Shown: positions 1-11,911 of the stretch, in pieces
Position numbering within the stretch: the stretch's first letter is position 1
Layout of the letters: every line of letters starts with the position of its first letter
NCBI GenBank assembly: GCA_009602725.1
Contig: WELB01000008.1
Coordinates: 1,320,063 to 1,368,696 of the forward strand
Length of the DNA stretch: 48,634 nt
Direction of reading: 5' to 3'
Source of the DNA: Spirogloea muscicola
Taxonomy: Eukaryota > Streptophyta > Zygnematophyceae > Spirogloeales > Spirogloeaceae
Translations under genes and position numbers: made by a program
Notes under the pieces: model-generated
What the model saw: only the letters and a program-made list of their open reading frames with translations
What the model was told of the DNA's origin: nothing
Database searches by the model: none

Positions 1-850
<850 letters not shown>

Positions 851-3418
851 ATGCTCAGCCGGGGGCAATACTGGGTCCCCCAGCGGGCGCTGGTCGCCCT
901 GGCAGCGCTTCTGTGCTGTGTGGCCGGCGTGGCTGGCCAGGCCAAGGGGGCGTCCATTGGTGTCAACTGGGGCCGCGTGTCCAACCAGCCTCTGCCGCCC
1001 AAGATGGTCGTTCAGATGCTCGTGGTATGAAGGCCGCTTCCTCTTCCCTCCTCCCTTTTCTGCTGGCATGCCCTCAGCGTTTGCCTGTAGCAATGGTTTG
1101 CTGTTGGCGTCAGTTTTAAGAACCTATTTGGCACAACACAGCACCCTCTCTTCTTGTGGGAAGGAGAACGTGGCTGCTGATGTTCAGGGGCGGCTGTGAA
1201 AGCCAGCCAAGTACAGAGGGAACTCCAGAGTAAATCGAATTACGCAGAGCCGTCTGGTTGGGCAACAGGGCCCTCTCAGAACCCCCGCATCAGCAGTAGG
1301 AAGTTGGATATGTACAGCACGTTTAAGAGGGCAAGAGATGTTCCCCACAGTTGCGAGCTGAGGGGAAGCGAGTGAGGGGAAGCGGTTGCTGACTCTGCCA
1401 AGGAAGCCCGCTGCGTCCATGTGGTTATAGACGCTAAGGCCCACTTGGGCTGCCCTTCGCCTGGGGGGGGATGGCGTGGTTGCAGGATAACAACATAAAG
1501 AAGGTGAAGCTATTTGACGCCGACGAGGCGACACTGCGGGCAATGGCCGGGTACAACATCGAGGTGAGCCACCTGGCTGGGTTGCTCAAGAGTCTCGCAA
1601 TGCAAGTGCTGAGGTGACGTTGGCAAGGAGGACAATTTGACTGCAGTGCATCTCTGGGTGTCTGTGAGCTCCTGCTTCAGAAGCCTGAGCTTTTTGCCGA
1701 GCTAGTTGGGTGCAGGTGATGGTGACGGTGCGTAACGAGGAGCTGGCGACAATGGCGACCAACCAGCAGGCCGCCCAGGACTGGGTGGACCACAATGTCA
1801 TGCGCTACATCTTCCCGGGCGGCGTCTCCATAAAGTACACTTCCTGACACGACCAAATGCAGCGTGCAATCAATCAATGTGCACATCTGAAGACAACAAT
1901 CGGTACATGCCTGTTGCTGCTCGGCTTGTGGACTGGAGCTAGACTTGCAGCACGTGCTGATAAGCAATGTCCTTTGGGCAGGTATGTGGCGGTGGGCAAT
2001 GAGGTGTTCCTGTCCAACTACGCCATGCAATTTCTCAACATCCTGTATCCGGCGATGCTCAACATCTACTCCGCGCTACGAAAACGCAAGCTAGACGGCA
2101 CAGTGAAGGTGACGACGCCGCTCAACGCGGACGTGCTCGGCGAGTCCTACCCACCGTCAGTGGGCATCTTCCGGTCCGATGTTGCACCCATCATGCAGCA
2201 GGTCGTGACGTTCATGAGCCAAACGAAGGCGCCATTCGTCATCAACATCTACCCGTACCTTGTTCTTACCTTGAATACCAACTCGACAACCGATCCCAAC
2301 TTCATCTTCTTCGGGAGGAATGGCACTAGTAGCTTTGTGGATCCTGGGACAGGCCTGACTTATGGCAACGTGTTTGATGCCACGTATGATGCCACGCTGG
2401 CTGCGATGGCCAAGGTCGGAGTCACCGATGTGAGTCATCCTTTCCGCTTTGCACTACCTCTCCTTGCTCATATGCTGTGGTCCAGGCCCCCTTGTATTCA
2501 GTACGCTGTGGTGCAGCCTCCCTGGCAGTTGATGCTTGAGCATGTCTGGAGGAACAAGTTTCAGCGATTCCATTTAGTGGAGGTCCATCTCTAAGCTGAG
2601 TATGATTACCGTTGTAAGCTGCTGAGATCTGCGCTGCCTTTGCATGCAATCTGATTGTTGCACGTCGTGCGATTGTTCTATCCATGCTCCAGGTGGAGGT
2701 CATAGTCGGCGAGTTCGGGTGGCCGACTGATGGGGAGGCGCACGCGAACATGGCCAGCGCCCAGGAATTCAACCAGGGCGCCATCCAGCACTTCCTCTCG
2801 GGCGCCGGCACGCCCGCGCTGCCTGGGCAGGTGATCAACGGCTACCTCTTTTCCATCATCGACGAGAACGCAAAGTCGGTGGCGCCGGGGCCCTTTGAGC
2901 GCCATTGGGGCATATTCAACTACGACGGCACTGCCAAGTATGCGCTCGACCTGGCAGGGACTGGCAATCCCAATGCCACCATGGTGAGCGCCAAGGGCGT
3001 TCTGTATCTTGCACGCCGCTGGTGCATCGCAGACGCCTCCAATGGCAGCACCAACACGGTAGACAACAGCCTTAGCTTCATCTGCAGCAACACGGTGGCG
3101 GGTGACTGCACCCCAACGCTGGAGGGCGGCAGCTGCTACTTGCCCAACTCCCTCGCTGCACACGCCAGCTACGGCTACAACTCCTACTACCAGGCACTCG
3201 GCCAGAAGGACACAGCCTGCAGTTTCAATGGCACAGGGCGGGTTGTAGACGTCGACCCTTCCCATATGGGATGCAATTTCACGATTGCGCTTGATGAAGC
3301 TATGCTCAGTCCTTCCTCTAGCGCGCTGAGCAACCAGCCATGCAATGGATGGTTGCTAATAGCAAGCATGTTGATGACCATAGCTCTGGTATTGGCTCCC
3401 CATCACATTGACTTATAA
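851..3418 (+). CDS. GH17 glucan endo-1,3-beta-glucosidase with X8 (CBM43) domain and GPI-anchor signal
   Basis: Five exons are inferred: 851-1024, 1486-1563, 1716-1834, 1982-2429 and 2693-3418, giving 514 aa with all phases consistent. ATG 851 is chosen because it opens with a hydrophobic signal peptide (LVALAALLCCVAGVAG). The GH17 fold starts at IGVNWGR. The predicted acid/base is Glu131 in VAVGNEV and the nucleophile Glu280 in VGEFGWPT, the family's two catalytic glutamates. From about residue 383 an X8 module follows (WCIAD, then Cys residues in FIC, GDC, GSCYLP, ACSF, GCNF). A Ser-rich linker and hydrophobic C-terminus (WLLIASMLMTIALVLA) look like a GPI-attachment signal. By family knowledge it cleaves or binds callose-type beta-1,3-glucan at the cell surface. 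It converges on the TBL gene. Family assignment is firm; substrate is inferred. Confidence 0.93.
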
Positions 3419-4249
3419 TATTTCCTAAAAGCTAAGGTGGTGAGCTTCCATCTTCTGCCCCCGGTCCATAAGCTCTGGCCCAAATATCATCTACTAATAA
3501 TGTGCATGTCCACTTTAATTCATGGCCCTGTGGAGAATGTCTGCGACCAAAGTAAGCTCCAGTTTTACCAGGCCTTTGCTACACTTGTCAATGATAACTT
3601 AAGTTGGTGATTCGTGTGACTATAGATTCGTGTGACTAGACATTTCAGAGGAAGACAGCAATAAGTACATGAGTGCACTTGGCGGTAGCCATCATCACAG
3701 CGGCCTTCCAGAGCCTTCTCAAGCACTACTTCACAGTTACTAACACTAGATTGGCTCGACTGAAATCTCCATTGGTTTCTGAGTTAAACATGGGCTCACT
3801 CATACAAAATGAGGCGGGCCACAGCCATTGAGCTGCACAGCCTGCAGCTCATGATGGTGCCCCAAAAAAATGAAGGAATACTGCAAAGGCAGCAACATAA
3901 TGGCTGTCAAGTACGGAAGTGTACAAGTACTCGCAAATGTAATGGTAGGGCCACGGCACATCCAGCCTTGGGATGGATGTGCATGGGCAGAGGGTGCAAA
4001 AAGGCCTAAACTCTTTACACAGACTCATCAGAGTAGGTAGGCGCTTGCTAGCAAGCACTAGGCGCCTCTGAGGAGCCGACACTGTGTGCTGGACCGATTG
4101 TGCAGGTGTAGCCTGCAGGCCTGGTTTGACAAAGATGGAGGAAAGGCGGGAGCATGTGGGTGCTTCATTGCAACCAGCGCACTGCCACCACTCTCAAAGA
4201 GGCCTGCAACGAGAAGCACAAGGGCATGACAGGCAAGCTCTGGGCCACC
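3419..4249. other. intergenic region between two convergent genes
   Basis: This holds the 3' flanks of the glucanase (+) and the TBL gene (-). No convincing ORF is present. A 13-bp direct repeat (ATTCGTGTGACTA) occurs twice near 3608-3640. A TGTAA motif on the minus strand at 4015-4019 may be the polyadenylation signal of the TBL gene. Confidence 0.5.
4015..4019 (-). terminator. possible TGTAA polyadenylation signal for the TBL gene
   Basis: The minus strand reads TGTAA about 230 bases past the TBL stop. TGTAA is the usual polyadenylation signal in chlorophyte algae. A five-base motif is weak evidence on its own. Confidence 0.3.
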
Positions 4250-6709
4250 TCAACGCCGCAAGCTAGGCTTCCTGAGGAGCATGGCGTAGAGCAGGTCCGA
4301 CCAGATGTCCGGCACTCCAGGGTTGCACCAATGCAGGCAGTCCTGGTATGGTGTTGTCGGATGGCCGCCCACCGCATACCATGGTCCAACGTGCGCATCC
4401 GGCCGATAGATGCTCAGTGTGCTAATTTCAAGGAGCTCCACAGCAGAGCCCTTGAGCGCCAGTCGCTCGAGCGGCAGCGTGAGCTGATAGTCCTTGACCT
4501 GCTTGCGTAGCTGCATCGCCTGCCCTCATGCACCACATGTGCATCGAGCCAACTTGCACATACTCAGTGGTAAATTCGTGTCTCTCACAGCAGTTGCCTT
4601 TTCAAGATGACTTTGCTGCTCATGGAGGTTGGAAATGAGAGGGTTCTCAACAGATTTTGACATTCTGTTAACATTTGCAGCGGAGTGAAGTCTTGAGCTC
4701 AGCGTACCATGGCGGTAGTAAGGGGGCCTGTGGCGTTGCAGACCGTGTTAGTGCTATTGCCAACCTTCCAGCTGCCGTGCTGGGGGGAGACAGATAGGAA
4801 GATGGGCACAGGGCCCTTGGACTGCAGCTGCCTTGCGTTGAAGAACAGCCTCATGGACTGCATGGCAGCCCTGCACCACCGCATCGGTCTCAGCATGCGA
4901 GCATGGGGTTACGCTTCTTGGCAGGAGCTCAGTCACGACAATGTGTGGCGCGCACATGCGCACAGCATTTTCTGCACGTGTGCTAATCACCGTCCTGACA
5001 AAAGCAAGACGTGCACATGGCCTCACAAGTAGGCCGCATACTGGTCTTGGTCTGGAAGTAGGGCCCAGTTTCTGTCCACGTAGTACCGCCGCGCATACGA
5101 GGCGTTCTTGCCCCAGTGCGCAGCAGTGTTCATCACCACAACATCGAGCTGGTCGAGGAGGCTCGCCCAGGCGGGATTCGGGAACCGGTATGGGTTCACA
5201 ATTGCGTCATTGATGCCTGGACTGCAGAAGCAGCACAATGCACGGCAAGCGTGGCGGACGACTTAGCTTTCAGCAATCTGCTTGAGCGAAGACGTGCCGC
5301 ACTGCCACGAAACGGCCAGGACATTGCCTCTAGCTCAACGGTGGCCGAGCACAGGAGTGAGCGTCATTGTTGAGAACGCATATCCTGCAAACTTGTCCAA
5401 CCCACGTGGCATGCGGGTCGTATGACAACAGGCTCTTGTTGTCGTTCTTGGAGGCCACCAGGAACGCGTCTTGGATGGCAATCAAACGCACATTGTACAC
5501 GGGGATGAGGTAATCATCGCCCTGCCGCCTTCGCAAGGGACAGGGCACTGCTTGAGTGTCGTGGCCATGATGATGCGGCAGCTGCGAGCAGCTCAAGCTT
5601 GAGCTGCTGCTGCTGGACTGCTGCCCTTGACCTCAAAAAGGTCACCACCTGCAACTTCCAATCTTCCACAAATACGAGCATGCATGACGTCTAGTCTCCT
5701 TCCCGCTGCTAAGATCAAGGAGCTCCCTCTGATAGTCAAGGAGTCTGTGGAGTCGACATTTTTCAAGCATAGCTGCAACCCAGTGGCCCCCTCTTCCCGA
5801 GCGTCACTACTGCTGGTGCTTCAGGCACACTTGCGCAAGCTCACCCTGACACCAGAGGTTTGGTTGTGGTCTTGACGGGTGTCGCGACGTTGGAGACGAG
5901 GCAGAGAAGGGACGTGAAGAAGTTCCACCTGCAAGCGGCAGTTCTCCAAGTCACTCCCTCACAGAGCTCTTGACGTGCTGAGCCAAGGACTGCCCAACGC
6001 GTCACCTCACAGCGACATTGCTGCCGCAGCAGCAGCTGCCTCGCACCTGCCGAGGGAGTCGCCGACGACGGCCAGCTTCTTGTTCTTGAGCAGCGTCAGG
6101 AAGGCGTGTGCATTGAAGCTGGTGATGTTGCAGCCGTAAGGCTGCCAGCTCCATTGCTGAGGGAGAGCACAGGCACAAGCACGAAGGTGGGACCCCCCCC
6201 GTCTCTTGCCGCGTCAGGCCCTACAGCTGCCCCGAAGACGAGGTCCTATCCCGCTCTGAGCAGATCGATATGCAGGCAATGGCAGCGGCGCTGCTGCCGG
6301 GCGCCAAGTGATGGGCGAAGGCCATGTCACAAAGGCAGCCCTGGTGATCCTGTGCAGCGGCTGAGCGCCAGAGCTCAGCCACTCGGCGGCTCCGTCGAGG
6401 GAGGCGCGGGAGGAGCACCTGGAAGGACGTGTCGGTGCGCCCGGCGGTGCCGCAGTCGACTACGGGCAGCATGTGGGGGCACGACGCGGCGCTGTAGCGC
6501 GGCCGGTACCGCCGGCGAAGGCCCGCCCGGGGTCGCACCCAGCGGCCGCTGAACAGGTCGCAGGAAGCGGCGGCGGCGGGAGGGAGGCGGCTCGGGGCGG
6601 CCGCCGCCGCCGCCGGGAAGCGGGCGATAGTGGGCCCCAGGGGAACGGAACGGGAACGGATGCGGGCCCGACTGTAGGGCCGTCGGGCCGGACAGGCCCC
6701 GACCGCCAT
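4250..6709 (-). CDS. TBL/PMR5-type PC-esterase, putative polysaccharide O-acetyltransferase
   Basis: Seven exons on the minus strand are inferred: 6709-6419, 6156-6047, 5928-5853, 5521-5406, 5221-5027, 4870-4708 and 4510-4250, about 403 aa. The PMR5 N-terminal motif starts at Cys50 (CDLFSGRWV) and continues through VVDCGTAGRTD and WSWQPYGC. The GDSL block reads VVGDSLGR with the predicted nucleophile Ser131. The C-terminal DxxH motif is DCLHWCNPGVPDIW, with Asp374 and His377 completing the Ser-His-Asp triad. Other landmarks are DYLIPVYN, VVVMNTAAHW and FLSVSPQH. Family members acetylate wall polysaccharides such as xylan or pectin in the Golgi. The N-terminus is Arg/Ala-rich with no clear membrane anchor, so an upstream exon could be missing. 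The acceptor of exon 4 is the least certain join. The substrate cannot be read from sequence. Confidence 0.88.
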
Positions 6710-6951
6710 GGCGGCCACCACCTCCGGCGCAGCCCATGTCGGGGCGCCCCCACCTCGCGCGAGCGCCTTCGCTGCCGCGGGCCCGCCGCCGCGCCGCGAG
6801 CGCCAGCGCGGGAGCTCGAGCCCTCGCTCTCCACCGGAGGAGTCTTACTGCCCGTCCAGCGAAGCCGCGGCCGCGGCGGCGCAGGCCGTGACAGCCCGGC
6901 TACGTCGCGGCGGCGGCGGCAAGCGGCGGCGGCGGCGGCGGCTAGACGGGA
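6710..6951. promoter_or_regulatory. divergent (bidirectional) GC-rich promoter
   Basis: Only 242 bp separate the inferred starts of the TBL gene (-) and the phosphatase gene (+). The tract is packed with CGG/GCC triplets. Open frames across it in several phases are compositional artefacts. No TATA box is seen. The two genes may share this control region. Confidence 0.55.
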
Positions 6952-9655
6952 ATGAAGGTCGCTCTGGTGGCGCCGTCGCAAGCCTTCAACCTGCTGCAGG
7001 AGGACCCTCGCCTGCTGGTGCTGGACACGCGACCCAAGGTACAGCCCCCACCTTTCCGGCCCCCTTCTGAGCCACTAGCCAGCCACTAGCCAGCCACTAG
7101 TGGCGAGGACGTCTGGCCCTGACCTTCTCCGGGTGGCTCTGGCAGTCGGCGTTCCGCAAGGGCCACATCCGGCGGGCGGTGTGCGTGGGGCTGGCGGCCG
7201 GCGGCGGCGGCGCCCTGCAGGAGCTCTGCGGCGTCGGGCCGCCGTACTGGTCCCGCAACTGCTGGTGGGACCTGAACGTCCTCGTCCTCCTCGCGGCGCC
7301 GCTGGAGCTTGGCAGGTGCGCCGTGCTGCATGGCCACCCAGAGCTCAGTCAGCAGCGGAGATGGGCTCCGCCGTTGTTGAGGCCCACAAACAGTCACTGC
7401 CACTGTCAATGTAGTGTGCTTGCCTTTGTACTTGGCCACTCAGGCCATCCGTCGCTCGATACACACTGAATTATTGCCGCTGTCGTCTTTGGCAGGCAGC
7501 AGAAGAAGCCCAAGCGGCCGCGGCTGGAGGATGCCCAGCGGGCGGCGGCGGAAGCCGAACCCGTCGTCGCCTTCCTCGTCCGCGAAGGCCCCGCCCGCAG
7601 CGTCAGCGTTCTCGCCTCCCCCGAGGGTACTGTCCTCGCCAGCTTGGAGGCAGCGCAGCCAGAGAGTTTAGCCTTCGCTTATTGATGGGGCGGCACGTCC
7701 AGCCCCTGCACCACTGCCCATTGGGGGAGAAAGATTGATTTAGTGGGGCAACGGTACCGCTGCAGGCGATGCAGACGAGGCCGGCGAGCCGTTCCAGGCA
7801 TTCCGGAGTGCATACCCATCGCTCGTTACTACGCACACCAAGGGCGCCGGCATCCCCCGCTACCCTGCCGAGGTAATACAGTGTTTGTCGCCCATTCGAG
7901 AAGGAGGAACGGAGGGTGGGAGGGAGGGTGGAGAGGCAGTCCTCTATCAATCAGCGTGCTATCAAAATTTCCCACATTGATCGAGCACCATTGCCAGAGC
8001 TTGGCCGTACTCAATAGCCAATTTGCAGAATGGTGCGGCTTACCGCCAGTGGCAGCGGCAGGCCTCTCACACTGCAACGGGGCGGTGTCCTTAAGGAGTG
8101 CTTCTGCTGCGCGCAGGTGGTGCCGGAGTTCCTGTATCTGGGCGACTGGCAGCACGCGGCTGCTGAAGAGCGGCTGCGGGACTTGGGCATCACCAAGATC
8201 CTAACCATCCACACCGAGCAGCTCGCGCTCAAGGGCAGCTTCGAACAGCTCCACTGCGACCTCTCAGGTACTATAGCCAGGCGCTCCAACAGTAGGACGA
8301 GTTCGCAGTGAGCTGGTTGTCCAGCTTGAGGGCAATTGCTTGTCATGCAACGTGTGCTTTTCCTCTCCATATTGTTGCAATTCTTCTCGGGGCTGACTGC
8401 CACCTTATATGAGACTGGGCCTGCTGCTTTGCAGATGAGCACGATGCGGACATCGCGGCACATTTTGAGCCTGCATTCCAGTTCATCGAGCGAAGCCGGC
8501 GGGAGGGTGGCCGCGTGCTACTGCGGCGCAGGCGCAAGCCGCTCCGCCACTCTATGTGCGGCGTACCTGATGAAATTGCGGAATTGGACGGCGGATGAGG
8601 CCATTGAGTGAGCAACCAAGATCAAGGAGAGCACTCTTGGTGAGCAACATGCTGGAAAAACACGAAGCTGACGTGCAGCAATCATGCGTACTTCTGTCTG
8701 CAGGTTCTTGAAAAAGGTGAGGAGCAAGGTGATGCCGAATCTGGGCTTTCTGTGCTCGCTGCAGAAGCTGCAGGAGCAGCTCCGGCCAGCCATCGCTGGG
8801 GGTGACCAAGACCACCTCGGTGTGGCAGACGGCGGCAGTCTGAGTCCGAAGGAGAACGTGAGCAGGTCTCAGCAGCCTGATGGCCGTCAGCCTGTCAGAG
8901 AGGGCCACACGACTTCTCGGGTGCTGCCCAGCAGCAGCAGTGACCCTGACCTGCACTTGGACGTGCTAAAGGTGGCTTTCTCATTCCTGGCCCCTTCATG
9001 ATTGGGCTCATGACGAGTGGCACAAACAGCTGTTGATTGTTGACTAGGCCCAATCAACTTGAATCGTGTTAAAGTCCTCAATTCTCTATCCTGCTTAGAA
9101 TTATCTTGTTGTTGCATTGGAGGGGCAGCTGGATTTGGTCCTCCTCACTCGCCATTGTCTCTTGCTGTCAGGAAGGAAAGTGCATAGAAGCGCTGCCGCT
9201 GAAAGGGAAGAGCACGTTCGTCATTGGCCGGCTGCCCACGTGCGACATCATTCTGGGTCACGCCTCCATTTCCCGACAGGTGTGCTAGCATCACGCAACT
9301 GATCGCACGTTGAAGCACACTTGACTGAACTGGAAAAGGTTTGCAGTGTTTCTTTCTGACGATCTTATTTGTTACAGAGGTGCATGTTATCTCAGCAGAG
9401 ACAGAGTACCTGCATTTTCTACATGTCCTGATGAACCTCTCTGTGTTGCAGCACGCAAAGCTGGAGGTAAGGAAGAGCCACGACGTGAGGCTGGTGGACC
9501 TAGGGTCCGCTTGTGGGACCTTTGTTGGAGATAGGCAACTCAGGAAAGGGGAGGTGGTGCCCATTTCGGAGAAGATCTTTTTCCACTTCGGAGCGAGCAC
9601 GAGACGCTACGTTGTCAAGGGCTTTAGCAGCTTCGCGGGTGAAGCAGACTTATAG
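6952..9655 (+). CDS. MKP-like dual-specificity phosphatase with N-terminal rhodanese and C-terminal FHA domains (apparent frameshift)
   Basis: Nine exons are inferred: 6952-7038, 7146-7315, 7496-7626, 7766-7872, 8117-8267, 8435-8607, 8704-8971, 9172-9279 and 9452-9655, about 465 aa. The rhodanese/CH2-like part reads LLVLDTRP, FRKGHIRRAV and VVAFLVREGPARSV. It has no active-site Cys, as in MAPK phosphatases. The DSP domain starts with VVPEFLYLGDWQ and includes CDLSDEHDADI, the P-loop YCGAGASRSAT and the AYLM motif. A linker and an FHA domain follow (FVIGRLPTCDIILG, SRQHAKLE, LGSACGTFVG). FHA domains bind phosphothreonine. Between GGRVL and YCGAG (about 8515-8525) the frame shifts by +1, as if about five bases were lost, and the usual His before the catalytic Cys is replaced by Tyr. 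This could be an assembly error or a real lesion. All other joins are in phase. Confidence 0.85.
7071..7100 (+). repeat. 11-bp tandem repeat in intron 1 of the phosphatase gene
   Basis: GCCACTAGCCA occurs twice in direct succession, and a third copy begins GCCACTAG. It lies between the donor at 7039 and the acceptor ending at 7145, so it is spliced out. Confidence 0.85.
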
Positions 9656-10773
9656 CCGGCAACCATGCAGTCGGCCAGGATACTACGAGTTTGCCCCTCT
9701 AGGCTGGTCACATTACCCTTGCTTGCAGAGGTAGCTAGTCCTCCGTGTCGAGTCCGTTGCACAACGTGCACAAGCATCTCACCACATGCACCTTCTGGCT
9801 CTACATGCATGACATGCAGAGCTCCTCCTCTGCATGGAGGTAACATGGGAGGAGCTATTAATGTAGCCCTCCCCATGCCACCTTGCTGGGCCTGAAATCG
9901 GGCAAGCTGGGTTTTTCCCAAGCCTCGCCCCTCGAATATTGGCAAGGCTTGCTCATCTTGAGGGCACTGTGCATGTGATCCTGGTGCAGACGCTAAGGCT
10001 GCCAAGATACATTCTCTCAATACATTGGGGAGCAGGTGGGGGCGGGGGGCGGGAAAGCGCTGAGATGACCATCAGTGTGCACTCGCTGGGCCAGGGCCAA
10101 AAGTGGAAAAGGAAATGCATATTCAAGCTTGAACGACAGTAGCACTCTGCTTGTAGATCTCTGCATGTGCATGTTCAGTGGTACCTTTGTCAATTCTCAT
10201 TCAATCGGGCCTTGCAGCCCTGCTCCTTTCTAGCCATCCTGTCACAAGTGGGCTTCTAACGACGGCTGAAGAGCACAACATGCCTTGAAATCACGGCAGA
10301 TCCACGGGGCATCTTGATGAGTGGCAGCCGACAGTGAGCAGCTGCGATTGTCGGAGGCAGAGCAGGCTACTTGCGATCACGGTGCCACATGACAAGCTGG
10401 ATATGTGTAGTAGTGATCATTTGCGGTCCTTTGGAAAGTTAGTGGTACCTTCTTCTTGGCTACTGAGAAGGCTAAGGCTAAGGCTACCTTACAAAGCGTG
10501 ATATTGTCTTGTCAAGAATTGTGAGTGAGACTCAGATCTTGCAGCCTAGCATATTCCACAAAATCCAGCCTTCCAAGCTTGAGGGAAGATCAAGCATATG
10601 CAGGCACGGATAATTATGAATGTCACAGCCTGCAAAATGAAGAGCAGCATGACTGATTCATCAGCGTCCTAGCCTTGATGGACTCCTTCAATGCAAAATG
10701 AGAATCAACATTTGCGCTGCTACTCTGCCCCAAACAATGGTCGACGTCAATACAGGCTTGTCTAGATTGTCCC
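9656..10773. other. intergenic region between two convergent genes
   Basis: About 1.1 kb of sequence with lower GC than the gene 5' ends follows the phosphatase stop. It must hold both 3' UTRs. A minus-strand TGTAA lies at 10489-10493. No convincing coding region or structured RNA was found. Confidence 0.5.
10489..10493 (-). terminator. possible TGTAA polyadenylation signal for the NTF2-like gene
   Basis: TGTAA on the minus strand lies about 280 bases beyond the NTF2-like stop codon. The distance is plausible for a green-algal 3' UTR, but the evidence is only a short motif. Confidence 0.25.
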
Positions 10774-11911
10774 CTACAAGATGAAGCTATGATACACAGC
10801 TGTTGATGCATCGTAGATCTGGTTATCATAATTTGTCAAGCTCATGTTCAAGAAGCCGACCTGTAGTCTGCCAGCAATAGCTCGGAGATGATGTGACCCA
10901 TATATCTGACCAATCACTGGCATCACGAGAATAAGTGGATTCTTCTCGAAGAAGTCGCGCTGTACTTTGATCCTCTTAAGTGGCCTCCTCTTGCCATCAC
11001 TGTCTGCCTGCAGAGGCAGGTCCATGTCAAAACGACAACGTGCTGGGAAAAGACAGAGCAACATGACTGGCCCCTAAAAGTGCTGTCGATATCTGGGGCC
11101 CGTCTTCTATAGCTGCCTCCTTGAAGATGTGGTGATATACGTTGACATGTTACTGAAAGTAAGTTACACGCTGGTCATTCATGTAGACCGATAATAAGAG
11201 CTCATTTGGTCAATTGCAGGGCTCATCTGATCAGGCCTCTCAGGCGCACCTACCTGTTTTGGTAAGCAGTCCTCAAGCTCCAGAGGGACAAGGAAGTCGA
11301 CGCCCACCTCCCCACCAAAGAGCGTCAATGGTTTCATGTACACTGTTATGTGGCAGACCATGGTATCCTCCTCGCTGTCGTAGACAATCTGACAGATATT
11401 TGAAGGGGACCTAAGTTGGACTACCCAACTCATTGTCAAAGCCGCTACCAAAGCGTCATGTCAGAGTCCTCTGCATGCAGGCATGTTGTATTAACTTGCT
11501 TATCAAACTTGCTGTGAATCACTTGCTCTTATTCGTTGTCGCTGGCAGGTAATAACAGTCTATTCGTGTCCATAGTTGAGCACAAGCCCGGCCCTGCACG
11601 AGGATAGGAACTTTCGGCTTGCTCCAAGCTCTTGTGAGGACTGGTGCTGCAAGGGACATGGGAAAGCACAGCTGCCGCTGCAGAGGTGTCATTACCTTGT
11701 GAAACTCCACGGCCTGGTAGCGGAAGAATATCTCTCCGAAGTGATAGATTGCAGTCAGATCATCGGCGCCCTCGGCAATGTCAATGAAGAAGTGGAAGAA
11801 CTTGACATCTGGAGAGAAGTAGCGGCGGATGAATTGCGCCTGCCTCCCCAACGTGGGCTGCTGCACAAGGCCTCGCACGACGTGCACAATGTCCCGCTTG
11901 GGGTCCTCCAT
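10774..11911 (-). CDS. small NTF2-like (SigF-type) domain protein, putative
   Basis: Three exons on the minus strand are inferred: 11911-11696, 11388-11254 and 11007-10774, about 194 aa. The start (MEDPKRDIVHVV) leads into LVQQPTLGRQAQFIRRYFSPDV and KFFHFFIDI. This resembles the opening of SigF-like NTF2-like proteins, which have helices and then a Tyr-Phe-x-Pro-Asp turn. IVYDSEEDTMVCHITVYMKP then gives two beta strands, followed by PLELEDC and a C-terminal part with FFEKNPLILVMP and GFLNMSLTNYD. No enzyme motif is visible. Acceptors of exons 2 and 3 have alternatives a few codons upstream. The reading frame is open upstream of 11911, and a second frame runs far upstream (to about 12524), so an organelle-targeting exon could be missing. 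Function is unknown; the fold call is tentative. Confidence 0.55.

Noticed and set aside
6375-7070. Several long ORFs in the divergent promoter between the TBL and phosphatase genes.
   Set aside because: They are products of CGG/GCC repeats. Only the frame carrying the PMR5 motif and the frame opening at 6952 connect to conserved exons.
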